The notes below the pieces were generated by a model that searched no databases, was not told the origin of the DNA, and saw only the letters and a list, made by a program, of their open reading frames with translations. Below, one piece after another: positions 50,123-59,969 of a stretch of 64,000 nucleotides of DNA (within the stretch, counting starts at the first letter, position 1; each line of letters opens with the position of its first letter). The stretch lies in the NCBI GenBank assembly GCA_949317995.1, contig OX439047.1, positions 32,588,950 through 32,652,949 of the forward strand, given 5' to 3'. Both the position numbers and the translations under genes were made by a program. The stretch is from Acholoe squamosa (lineage: Eukaryota; Annelida; Polychaeta; Phyllodocida; Polynoidae).

Positions 50123-50886
50123 GAGGCGTTCGTGTGACGCCCAAAGATGTTGGTATAACTCTAATATAATTATGCTACATGGACTAATGAAATATGTCAA
50201 GTTAAAGCATAACTTCTACCTGTATATCCATAAAAAAATTGGCAGCCTAGGTCCAACATAGAGCAGTACACATGGGGGCAAGCATGCTGGGGTAGTCCTA
50301 GGCCTAAGTCAATGGGCGATTTGTGTGATCCCCTGTTTTCATACATATGTGTGTGTCACTGCTAGGATTTTTATATTTAACTATCCTTATTATTATCAAT
50401 ACATACCTACACATGGAAGGTATAAGACCTGTGAGGGGCATCTACCCATTATCAGTACAGCCATAGATATCACTATAATAAGGTTCCGAGCAATGCGGGG
50501 CGATTCGTATAACGCCCGGCGAACCATGTGACGCCTGGCGGTTTGAAAGGGTACTAATAGCCCCACACGCTGCCTGGTGTTATATTGATGAACTCAACGT
50601 ATGCAGAGGCTGGACAGCGTCTTCGCCGATCGGAGAAACGCTAGAAAAGGTAAGAAATAGATGAAATAATATGTTTTTATCCTGTTATTATGGACAAACT
50701 TGGAGAAATTCTGTAGAATACATGTTATAGAAGCTATATATTGACCGAAAAGTGCAAAATAGGCCCGTAACTCGCTGCATTGGCATATTATCGTTACGCA
50801 CGGTCAATCTGGTGAAGGTAGAACTAGTATTTCTATGTTAAACCAATGCAGGAGTCTGTCAGTGTCGGGCGTCACACGAATCGCCC
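50123..50886. repeat. left cluster of 20-base iterons
   Basis: Near-palindromes of the GGGCGATTCGTGTGACGCCC type at 50123-50142, 50314-50333 and 50498-50517 (plus), a degenerate one at 50518-50535, and an exact copy on the minus strand at 50867-50886. The GGGCG and CGCCC ends pair with each other while the ATTCGTGTGA core gives direction. They lie 0.4-1.1 kb inside the left end, upstream of and around the 5' untranslated exon. Probable transposase-binding sites; that role is inferred. Confidence 0.9.
50560..50649 (+). other. candidate 5' untranslated exon of the transposase gene
   Basis: A good donor, AAAAG|GTAAGA, ends at 50649 before a long intron leading to the acceptor at 51376. The upstream edge is not visible. 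CpG content is raised (GCGTCTTCGCCGATCGG). Confidence 0.4.
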
Positions 50887-51376
50887 ATGACGATCAACCC
50901 TCAGTCATGTCGTGTTTGCTATGTATTATGATGTCCTATGGGATTTTATTGAAATAGCTAATGAACCTGGGGTTGTGCAAAGGTTTTTTAGCACCTCCCA
51001 CGCCGCGTAGCAGCGGTACCGCGAAGCGGTACAGGAGTGCGCTATGATGATTGCATTTGCCCCATGTGATGAGGTCTCACAATACAAAATTACTGAATAG
51101 ATAAATTGATAATTGTGAAATCTTCTTTATGTCTGCTTTTATGAGACTGGTATACCAACATTAGCGGCGGGAGGCGTTTTTTTACGCAGTCACAACCGCA
51201 TTTCTTGTTACCATACAATTCAGTAGTGGCATGTTGAGTTATAAACAGGGAATCCTCAATTACTATTGTAGATGAGCATGCAATGCCTCCCCCTCCCCCC
51301 CCTTTTTACATTCTATTCTTGCCAATTCTACCATGCTGAAGGTATATATATAATATATCTGCTTCCTCCTTTTCAG

Positions 51377-51503
51377 ATGCCTTACAAGGACCCTAAAAGC
51401 CCTACAGCTAAGGCCAACCAGGCTGCTAGGAGTAACAATTCGTACCATCTTAACAAGCACAAGCCAGAATATAAAGTGGCCAAGAAACTGTGCGATGATG
51501 CAA
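51377..51503 (+). CDS. candidate first coding exon of the transposase gene
   Basis: The acceptor TTTTCAG is directly followed by ATG (51377). The frame (MPYKDPKSPTAKANQAARSN...) is basic and open for 44 codons. The only plausible donor (GTTTGT after 51503) leaves phase 1, which does not fit the next exon (phase 0). The adjacent (AAT)n tract and the inserted MITE may have damaged the original donor. Confidence 0.5.
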
Positions 51504-51522
51504 GTTTGTAATGATATTATCG

Positions 51523-51523
51523 C

Positions 51524-51579
<56 letters not shown>

Positions 51580-51580
51580 G
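51523..51580. repeat. (AAT)n microsatellite
   Basis: About 18 AAT units with one TAG variant, directly after the candidate first coding exon. Confidence 0.97.
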
Positions 51581-51592
51581 TAATAATGACCA

Positions 51593-52062
51593 TATGTGAC
51601 CCATCCTAACAAAGTAGTACTGAAGTTGCACATTTAGAAGCCTAGATATAGGCTTCTCAAGTGGTATAGTGTCAAAAATATCAGATTTTTTTAAATTGAT
51701 ATTTTAGCGTTTTTCTAACCTATGGGTAGATATCTTTCAGAATCCTTGCCTACTAAACTGAATTTAAGCCCCAAATGCCTAGAAGACATAGCTATAGTTT
51801 TCTTGGTTATATAGAATTACATGGGAATTATATAGGATTCATAAATTATTACATGTTTAAAATGTCAATTATCTCAGTTTAATCAATTTTTAATTCATCC
51901 GACTAAATTTACCGACGGAAGATCCTTAGAGGACCACCTGGTTCAAATATGCAAGTGTTATATACCAAATGAAAGCTCTTGATGAGCTGTAAATGAATAT
52001 GTCAATAACTAAACATTTTGTATGTGCGACTTCCGTACCATTTTGTAAGGATGGGTCACATA
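51593..52062. mobile_element. MITE inserted in a transposase intron
   Basis: TATGTGACCCATCCTAACAA at the left is matched inverted at the right (TTGTAAGGATGGGTCACATA), one mismatch. The interior is AT-rich with no coding frame. A nested insertion within the 8.2-kb element. Confidence 0.9.
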
Positions 52063-52102
52063 TAACCATTATACATGGCTAAGAGATATCATCCATTTAC
52101 AG

Positions 52103-52220
52103 AATTATGCACCCAAGAGGAAAGGCATTGCCAAGCTCCCACCAGACCTTCAGGAATCAAGGAGGGCTTCAAAAAGGAAGTATAAAGCCAAGAAAAATGC
52201 CGAGAAGGAAGCAGAAAAGG
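52103..52220 (+). CDS. transposase gene, basic exon
   Basis: The acceptor ..CCATTTACAG and donor AAAAGG|GTAAGT bound 39 codons plus one base (NYAPKRKGIAKLPPDLQESR, then Lys/Arg-rich). High charge suggests a DNA-binding or nuclear-localising segment. It ends in phase 1, matching the next exon. Confidence 0.7.
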
Positions 52221-52413
52221 GTAAGTACAATGTATGAGGTTTTCTACAGGTGAATAGTCTAAGCTATTTAGTAGTACAATGAGACGGGAGATTCGTGTGA
52301 TGCCCAGGTGTTTGGCCATTTCTGTAGTCTTAACCCTCCTTAAAATGCTCTACTATTGGTAATATCTTTACATGTTTAACTCAAAGTAATTATTATTAAT
52401 TTCCTTTTTTCAG

Positions 52414-52705
52414 CTGCAACAGCAGCAGCGGCAGCCCAAGATGATGAGGGGTCACCGGCAGCGCCACCCACAGTGCCACCCGCAGTGCCACCCGCAGCGC
52501 CACCCGCAGCGCCACCCGCAGTGCCACCCGCAGTGCCACCCACAGCACCACCCGCAGTGCCACCCACAGCGCCACCTGAAGGGCCTCGCGCAGATCCTTC
52601 TGGTAAAGGAAAGGGCAAAGGGAAGAGGTCAAAAAGACTAGAGGGAGAAGAGCCTGCAGAGGCAGCCGCGTTGCCGGAGGAGCGAAGGAAGGGAGTCTCC
52701 AGCCG
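52414..52705 (+). CDS. transposase gene, Ala/Pro-repeat exon
   Basis: The acceptor TTTTTTCAG opens an exon in phase 1 that continues the previous frame: an Ala run, an acidic QDDEG, then about a dozen PPAV/PPAAPP units from a 12-15 base CCACCCGCAGTG repeat, then a basic GKGKGKRSKR stretch. The donor AGCCG|GTAAGT ends in phase 2. That phase fits the long catalytic exon at 53474 and also the short terminal exon at 52836. Confidence 0.75.
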
Positions 52706-52835
52706 GTAAGTAAAATTCCTTTTATTTCTTTAATTTATTAACTATTCATTATCTAATTATTCCATGTTATTTTATTGTGTGGAAATGTTTGTTAACATTT
52801 TGTTTCAAAGTAATTTCCCTTTTATTCCAGCACAG

Positions 52836-52935
52836 AGGTTGGGAAGTGAGTCGGAAGAAGAAGAAGCCACAATCCCCCACAAAGAGTCCCAGGACAAGAT
52901 TTGCCGGCCTGCTGTGTCTTCAGAAAAAGAAATAA
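52836..52935 (+). CDS. possible alternative terminal exon giving a short, catalytic-domain-free protein
   Basis: The acceptor CCAGCACAG joins in phase 2 to the Ala/Pro exon and gives 33 residues, very basic (GWEVSRKKKKPQSPTKSPRT...), then TAA at 52933-52935. AATAAA signals follow at 53144 and 53184, before the catalytic exon. A shifted frame over the same bases is also open and acidic. If used, this isoform would keep the N-terminal part but lack the catalytic region. Confidence 0.35.
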
Positions 52936-53143
52936 TTATATTCCACTAAATTAAGATTTTAACATATTATATTTACAGACAGACCGCAGGGTGCTTTATG
53001 TTACTCAAGATTCTCTTATATCAGAAAGCAAAAAAGGAGTGCTTAGTATACACATGAATGTAAGAAAAAGATATTAATGTAGAACTGTAAAATTATCATA
53101 TATAATATTTATCTGTTAAAGAAGACTATCTATATTTAAGGGT

Positions 53144-53189
53144 AATAAAAGAGTAATATATATAAAATATATTTTCAAACTACAATAAA
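53144..53189 (+). terminator. two AATAAA signals inside the transposase gene
   Basis: AATAAA at 53144-53149 and 53184-53189 lie between the short terminal exon and the catalytic exon, in AT-rich DNA. They could end a short transcript. Confidence 0.4.
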
Positions 53190-53473
53190 AGTCGTTCTTT
53201 TTGTACATGTCCAGTCTTCCTCTCATCATTGCCTTTATAGAATGTGTACTGCAGAGGGAGATTCGTGTAACTCCCGGGGCTTGGCCGTTTCTGTAGTCTT
53301 AACCCTCCTATGTGATGTAGTAGTACAACAGCGATGGGAGATTCGTGTGACGCCCGCGCGTTTGGATGTTTCTGTTACCTTAACCCTCCTCTCATGGAGA
53401 ATCCTCTAATCCCCTGCACTTTAGAGTCATAGCAAACAAACTTATAATGCTTCACATCTTTTATTAATTACAG

Positions 53474-56123
53474 TCTTGTTGTTGCCTTGCCCTTCTCACG
53501 CCAGAGTAAGGCAAGTCAACTCAAGAAGGAGCTGAAAAGTGCTCAGGATGAGGTGGTATTGCTGTGTAAGCAGCTTGCCTCTGCAGCCTCTGCAGCAATG
53601 AGACCTCCCACTGCCGCCACTACACCACGTGTCGCCACTTCACCGCGTGTCGCCACTACACCATGTGTTGCCACTACACCACGTGTCGCCACTACACCGC
53701 GTGTCGCCACTACACCGCGTGTCGCCACTACACAGCTATCATCACCTTGTGCTGGCGGTACACCTAGGCAGTCAACATCTGCCAGTACTCCGCAGCCTTC
53801 TACAGCCAGTGCCACGACTACTGGTAGTACTACACCAAGCAACGCTTGTCGCCTAGTGCGATTCTTTCATGCTCTCCAAGGCGCCACTCCACCACCGGGG
53901 TTTGATGACCCACCACCCGTGGTGGATGTTGCGCCCATTGAGGAACAAGTACCAGTTGTGCCGGTTGAACCTGCACGGGTCTAGCCACAACCACAGCTGA
54001 TCCCACCCCCTGGCATCGATGATCAACCACAACTGGAACCTGCACCGGTAGAGCCACCACCACAGCCGATCCCACCCCCTGGCATCGATGATCAACCACA
54101 ACTGGAACCTGCACCGGTAGAGCCACCACCACAGCCGATCCCACCCCTGGCTGAACCAGCACCAGCCCCTGCGTCTCCATTGCCACTAATAATGCAAAAC
54201 ATGGAGGAGTTGAACATCACTCCAACAAATGAGAGGGTGAAAAGTTTGCTCACATTACAAATTGCTGCCAGCCAGGTAAAGGCAAGCACAATCGATATTA
54301 AGAAAGGTCTTTTCCGGGAGCCTGTGGCCGGTAAAAACTATCACGGTACCCTCAGCTTGCTGGCAGAGACTGTTCAGATGTCCCGAGATTACATTTGGAA
54401 GGAGAAAGAGCCAGGCCATGCAAGAATAGACAAAACAGAGGCAACTAGGTCTTCCATCATTGAATTTATGAAACTAGAGGACAATTCTTACATGCTGCCC
54501 AATAAGAAGCATCAGACCAAAAATCAGCAACCGTCGGCTTTGGGAGACACTCTCATAAATCTTCACAGGAAGTACTGTTCCGAGTACGAGAGCATGACAA
54601 TTGAGTATTCCACCTTCCGGCGATCTAGGCCGTGGTATATTAAGCTCAATCATTTTCTCAAACGGAGTGTGTGCCTGTGTAAGGCACATGCCAACATGTC
54701 GCTGATGATGGATGCCGTACCATCGCTACCTAAGAGCACCACTCAAATGGCAAATAACTTCACTGATGAGGCTATACAGGTAGAGCTGGAGAAGATGAAC
54801 AAGGAGACGGTGTCCTACAAGCAATGGGAACGGGTGACCAAGAAGATAGAGAGTATAGTGGACAAGAAAATTGTGACCAAGGAAGTCCATCATACTAAAC
54901 TTGTCACCAAGTCACAACCAAAAGAGGTGTTCATAAAGACCTTCCTTGCTGCCCTGCCAGGGTTCTGTGCACATTGTGGCAGAGTTGAGGCGCAGTACCG
55001 TGAGATGAAGAGGCTGGAGGAAAATCTGCCAGTGGGCCATGCTGTCATACTAATGGACTACTCCGAAAACTGGAACTGTGCCTATCTGCGTGAGATCACT
55101 TCAGCCTACTATTCGAAGGATCAGATAACCATACATCCTATGGTGGTGAAAATCTGATCACCAGAAGGCCTCCTCATAACTCGCACGTACGTAGGTGTGA
55201 CATCCGTTACCTCCCACTCCTTTCCAACTACCTTCACATTCATACAGAAACTGATAGAAGATATCAAAGCATCATTTTCATATGTGACATCAATACACTT
55301 CTGCACGGACAGTCCCTCCTCGCAGTACCGTAATAGGCATGTCATTCAGATGCTTCTAAGGTTTACCAGCACCTTCGGCCTCGTCGCAGCATGGAATTGG
55401 CTCGAGGCCGGGCACGGGAAAGGCCCCTGCGACGGGGTCGGAGGAGCTATGAAGCGCCTGGCTGACCGCATCGTAAAGACCAATCAGATCATCCAATCGG
55501 CAGACAACTTTGTGGAGAAGGTTGCACCAGCAACCAAGGTCCAACTTGTCCAGGTTACATCCAGGGAAGTGATGGAGTCAACAAAAGAGTTTGAGGACTG
55601 GGACAGCCCAGGTGTGGCTGGGCTTATGGAAATGCACCAAGCATGTGCTTTCCAAGGTGCCATCTATGTCCGGCGCACCTCATGCTACAGGGCTTGCTGC
55701 ATGAGCACTGGGCAGCTTGTACCGGGGTGTGCCAGATGGTACAAGACCAAGGTTGTGGCAAAGGAGGAGGAAGACGTCTGTGAAGACTCTGACGCAGAGT
55801 TCGACTTTGAGGGGGACTCAGGCTACGACACTGAGGACGAGCTTCCTCTAGCCCATCTCCCCAACTCTGAGGATGGCTCTAAGGAAGACACCCCTCTTGC
55901 CAACCTTAAGACCACCATGGAAGATGACCTCCCTCTTTCTGAGGTGAAGGCATGACTTGCTGCTGAGAGTGACAACGATGATGTCCCCCTCCCTCAGCTA
56001 GTTAGGTCGAGGGTAGCCAAGTCGAGGGCAACCAAGTTGAGGGCAACCAAGTCGACCTCCGCCAAAACCAAGGCCACCAAGGAAGTCCAAGTACATCTAC
56101 GCAGGTCATCGCGGAAGAAGTAG
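53474..56123 (+). pseudogene. transposase-like catalytic exon interrupted by three in-frame stops
   Basis: The acceptor ATTACAG precedes 53474 and phase 2 fits the exon ending at 52705. One frame runs about 880 codons with no frameshift, broken only by TAG (53982-53984), TGA (55155-55157) and TGA (55953-55955). In order: a short coiled-coil-like segment (QLKKELKSAQDEVVLLCKQL), TTPRVA repeats, a 27-residue Pro-rich repeat (where sister copies have GAG at the TAG site), then a folded region with VCLCKAHAN and FCAHCGR Cys clusters. Next come LMDYSENWN, CTDSPSSQYRNR and AGHGKGPCDGVGGAMKR, which look like Asp motifs of an RNase H-like DDE/D transposase. The tail is acidic, then basic (ending LRRSSRKK at TAG 56121-56123). 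Family not assigned. Confidence 0.8.
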
Positions 56124-56328
56124 ATGATGCTTGTGTACTAGTGTATAAACCTTTCATCCATCCTGAGCATTTCTCCATGAGCCTCCACTTGTATTCCCTG
56201 GTGGACAGGTAGGTCCGGCTTCCCCATTTGTGTGGTGCGGCCAGGGGACAGGTGGAGACTTATGAAGGAATGCTCAGAATGGATATAAAACTAAGTAGCT
56301 GTAGAGGTCTGATGGTTGCACATATATT
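56124..56328. other. 3' region of the transposase gene
   Basis: No further coding sequence. It leads into the right iteron cluster. AATAAA at 56658-56663 is the first clear poly(A) signal after the final stop. Confidence 0.4.
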
Positions 56329-57742
56329 GGGTGATTCGTGTGACGCCCAAACGGTCCAAAAAAGTTGTTAGAACCATCCTTGTTACCTTTATAATATAGT
56401 AGAATAACAGCGGAGGAGATTTGTGTAACTCCCGGGGCTTGGCCGTTTCTGTAGTCTTAACCCTCCTATGTGATACTGTATGTAGTTAGTTGTTTAGACT
56501 ACAATGATAATGGAATAATAACAATGATGATTATAACAACAATAATGATAATGAAATGATGACAACTATGAAGTCAAAAATGATAATGTTAGTTTTTAAG
56601 AGGAGTACCGGTGTCACACACCCACTGTACAACGTTCATAACAAGTTTTTCCCTGTTAATAAATGTTATTCTCTTCAACTATGAAATGATGGCAACTATG
56701 AAGTCAAAAATGATAATGTTAGTTTTTAAGAGGAGTATCAACAATAATGATAAAGACTACAATGATAAAAGATATAATAACTATGATGATTATAACAACA
56801 ATAATGATAATGATAATGAAATGACAAGTTTTCCCCTGTTAATAAATCTTATTCTTTTCAACTATGGGTCAGATGTCTTGTTCTCGAAGTGTTGTATGAA
56901 GAGATTCGTGTAACTCCCGTGTTTGATCATTTCTTTGGTCTTAACCCTCCTATGTAGCCTTAACTATATATTTACCTGAACCTGGAGATTCGTGTAACGC
57001 CCTGTTTCAGCAGCTTTCAAGTTTAACAACAATACCAGTACAGCTAAAACTGAATATATATGGGAGGAATTATAATGCCCCAACATACTAACACCAACAA
57101 ATACCAACCAATGATATAATATTAGCTGGAAATTGATATTTTCCCAACAAAGTAAAAAAACCCTGAAAATATGTTGAAAAGATAGCCCCAAATTCCTTTC
57201 TATCACATAATTCCAAAGCTTATACAGTAGCCAATGTCTATATTTTGAAGAATAACTACAAATCTAAGGTAGGAAAAGAGAATGGATAGTGTGGAGATAC
57301 CTAGCAAACCCTATGCTTAGGGACCATTCGGGCGTCACACGAATCGCCTATCGTGGCGATTCGTGTGACGCCCTGTACAGGGCCTCTCCCGGTCTTATGC
57401 TTTAAGGTGGCCCTAACAATGATATGCCAGGCTGAACCTACGGTAATCCTTAACCTCTTCATGTCAAACATGGTAATATAAGCCAATTTTACAAGCAGCT
57501 ATGGTATTTGATAAGTAGGGGTGTAAGAAGCCCAGCATCCTCTTTCTACTGCACAAATTCACAACATTTTCTCTCGTACTGGAAAATGATTAAAATCACT
57601 GTTAATCTTAATGTTATATGGTTCATATTACAGCCTAAGGTGTTTATTTTGATTATCATTTACAAAATTAAAGTTAGGTATAATATATATGCTATTAGGG
57701 TAGTCTGCTCTGCATAAGGTTTAGGCGTCACACGAATCGCCC
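56329..57742. repeat. right cluster of 20-base iterons
   Basis: Plus-oriented copies at 56329-56348, 56414-56433, 56899-56918 and 56983-57002; a facing pair at 57330-57349 (minus) and 57354-57373 (plus); and a minus copy at 57723-57742, about 170 bases from the right end. Some carry the GTGTAACTCCC variant and the TTAACCCTCCT tail. The array mirrors the left cluster, with outermost copies nearest each end. Confidence 0.9.
56515..56870. repeat. imperfect tandem duplication of ~145 bases
   Basis: AACTATGAAGTCAAAAATGA followed by TAATGTTAGTTTTTAAGAGG occurs twice (near 56563 and 56695), and CCTGTTAATAAAT also occurs twice (56652 and 56837), within a GATAATGA-rich block. Confidence 0.8.
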
Positions 57743-57909
57743 CTGTCATTTTTCAGTCTCGGACATGCCATCTTTGCTGTGGTGGTGTAAGTACAGTTTT
57801 CATATTTAACCTACCCCAATATATGGATGTTATGGTCCAATCCCGGTAGTATACACACAAAAAAACTTTTACATGTCCTACTATATTTATTCTGGGGCCC
57901 CTCCCACCC

Positions 57910-57936
57910 CAAATGACGACAAGTGGTGCCTATCGA

Positions 57937-57938
<2 letters not shown>
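57910..57938 (-). repeat. right terminal inverted repeat of the 8.2-kb transposon
   Basis: Reads CAAATGACGACAAGTGGTGC then CTATCGACC on the plus strand, the inverse of the left end with one mismatch. It is followed at once by (AT)n. Confidence 0.95.

Positions 57939-58010
<72 letters not shown>
57939..58010. repeat. (AT)36 microsatellite between two mobile elements
   Basis: A pure AT run whose left edge is the transposon end and whose right edge is the start of an LTR (TGTAGCGAATTCC at 58011). Confidence 0.98.
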
Positions 58011-58013
<3 letters not shown>

Positions 58014-58620
58014 AGCGAATTCCGGATCTACCTCTGTTAGCAAACACCACAAGACTCGAACTATGGTTTTAACACTGTTTATTTAACCTGGCTTCGGGCC
58101 ACACCTTCTACTCGGAGCTCTCTGGTCCTCGGAGATAACTTCTTCAAAGCTATTACTTGTGACTTCAATAAACTCTGGTGCCAGACCTTTTGTCGTTGAC
58201 TCCCAACTTCCTTATATAGTAACCATTGTCTCCGACGCTGGGGTCACTCCAGCGTCGGAGACTCACTTCTCTCTATTCCGCTCTGGCTCGGGCTCCGAGA
58301 GAAAGAGACTTTGCCGCCTCCATCCAAGATGGCTTTTGCCTCGTCTCGCCTCCCTCGGCCTTACCGCCACACTCTCCCTGGCTAACTTTAAACTATAGGA
58401 GAGAGAGCTGTTCCTCCTAGCAGGAACCTCACTTACGATGCTAATGTCCTGACACGGATCCCCTACTGTGCCCTACACTCCTTAACCATTTACACATGTA
58501 CAGTATCTCAATAAACTGATATCACATCGGTCGTGAGTCTCCTTCACTCTATGGCCAGGTCCCCGAGCGCTCTGATCGTCCCTGCGTTTTCCTTCCCCAT
58601 GCTCCACGCCTGCCCCCTGG
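58011..58620 (-). repeat. LTR at the low-coordinate end (3' LTR in element sense)
   Basis: Begins TGTAGCGAATTCC right after (AT)36. It shares AACTTCTTCAAAGCTATTAC, CCATCCAAGATGGCTTT (a YY1-type core) and CCATTTACACATGTACAG with LTR copies at 62684 and 63041. The inner end is estimated. Confidence 0.7.
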
Positions 58621-59036
58621 CGGTGTTTATCTAGGGGTGACTCCCTTAATGAGTGGTCCCCACGCCGTACCACCATCTCCGAACTTGTCCTACCCCCCAC
58701 CCTCAGTTTCTTATTTCTGGAGTAGTCCCTTTCCCGGCTATGGGAGTGTGCCGTTCTTCGTCTCCCTCTGACGATGAGTGGCTCCGTTTTCGGCATCCCC
58801 TTTTGCTGGTAGAGTCTGGCCGAACCTTTCTAATAGATTCCTCCGGCCAACTTCTTCCGCCCGATGCACCACCACTCGCCTGTCTCCGTCGCCCGTGCCC
58901 ATCGTTCTCAGCACCTTCCCCAGGACGGCTTCCTTTATGCCTTCAGAGACGGGTGTCCCTCCTCCTGATTATTCCCCGCTGTCTACTTGGCTCCCTTCCC
59001 CCTTGGGTACCGGCGGTCCCGCTTGCTGGGCCGTTG

Positions 59037-59969
59037 CTAGGGTCCTCGCCCCGGCACTTCCCCCTCGCCGCCATCTTGGTCCCTAGGTGCTTGATTCCTC
59101 AATTCCGCTTCCCTAGCCTTATTTATATTATTATCCTCATGTGCTTGCATCACCATGTCCCCTATCTTCCAGAAAGCGGCCCACTGCCCCCTCCAATTTT
59201 TGACAATATCCCGTCTCTCAGGGTCCTGTCGCCTCGCCTGCCTCCTTTCCTCTCGGCGGGCGTTTCTCCCTAACCATGCCGACTCCCTCGTCGCTATCTT
59301 GCTCTCTGTTCTGAGTCGCCATCGATTCCCTTCCGAATCCAGGGAAGACCGCCGGGACCAATCGCTGGTTTCAGACAGGGGTGATTCCGAGTCCTGAGAG
59401 AGGGTAGACTCAACCTCAATGGGCCTATAAGGTGGCTCCTCCGGCCACTCCATAGTGGTCACTCTCCGCACGATGGGTGTCTCTGTCTCGTCCGCCTCGT
59501 TCTGGTTTTCTTGCTCCTCGCCCTCTGCTTCCACTGGAACCGTTTTTAGCGTGTCGTAATGCACAATCTTACGGAGACGCCCCTTCTTGATTTCGTATAC
59601 CGCAGCTCCAAACCGCCCCTCCACCCTCCAAGGTCCGGTCCAGTAGCTCTGCAGTTTTGGCGACTGCCCCTATTTCTTTAGAGGATGAAAATATTACATC
59701 CATGTCCCTATCGGAATTTCTTTCATCTCCGCCCGGCCATCATGGTTCCTTCTCTGTCTTTTGACTGCCTTCCTTATAGCTGCCCTGGCTAACTCAAAGG
59801 AAACCGCCATCTTATATTGCATGTCAGCTACGTAGTTCAGGGTATCCCTCTCCATGGGGTGATCCGGATAAAGGAGTGCCAAGGGAGTAGTAGTCTCAAT
59901 TCCCATCATGAGGAGATTTGGGGAGCAGCCCGTGGTGGAATGGGCCGACGCTCTGTATGCCGCCATCAC
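59037..59969 (-). pseudogene. integrase C-terminal part and pol tail, with two in-frame stops
   Basis: Begins (high end) MMAAYRASAHSTTGCSPNLL, the conserved end of a gypsy integrase core. It continues to GTWM, then TAA, YFHPLKK, TAG, then GQSPKLQSYWTGPWRVEGRF, a GPY/F-type module, all in one frame. The rest is a charged tail ending at 59037. Two nonsense codons near 59691 and 59670 break it. Confidence 0.85.

Larger units (their letters stand above)
52286..53355 (+). repeat. intronic iterons of the 8.2-kb transposon
   Basis: Copies at 52286-52305, 53256-53275 and 53336-53355, all plus-oriented. Each is followed by a conserved tail (GTTTGGCCATTTCTGTAGTC then TTAACCCTCCT), so the repeated unit here is about 70 bases. 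The last two are adjacent, 80 bases apart. All lie in introns. Confidence 0.9.
49743..57938 (+). mobile_element. 8.2-kb DNA transposon with 29-base TIRs and a spliced transposase gene
   Basis: The ends at 49743-49771 and 57910-57938 are inverted copies matching at 28 of 29 bases. Both flanks are ATATAT, so the target was AT-repeat DNA and the exact target duplication is ambiguous. Between the ends lie a transposase-like gene on the plus strand (about 50.6-56.1 kb) and at least 14 copies of a 20-base near-palindrome found nowhere else in the window. A 470-base MITE (51593-52062) and an (AAT)n tract have entered the first coding intron. I cannot assign a superfamily. Confidence 0.92.

Noticed and set aside
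52376-52632. Gly/Ala- and Val/Leu-rich frames on the minus strand opposite the Ala/Pro exon
   Set aside because: Shadows of the GCC-rich repeat in the plus-strand exon, whose phases agree with its neighbours.
53543-54186. Val-rich frames on the minus strand over the transposase Pro repeats
   Set aside because: Antisense shadows of the repeated plus-strand coding sequence.
58653-59273. 206-codon Ser/Pro/Arg-rich plus-strand frame
   Set aside because: Antisense to the gypsy pol tail and LTR, where the minus strand carries the recognisable GPY/F and integrase sequence.
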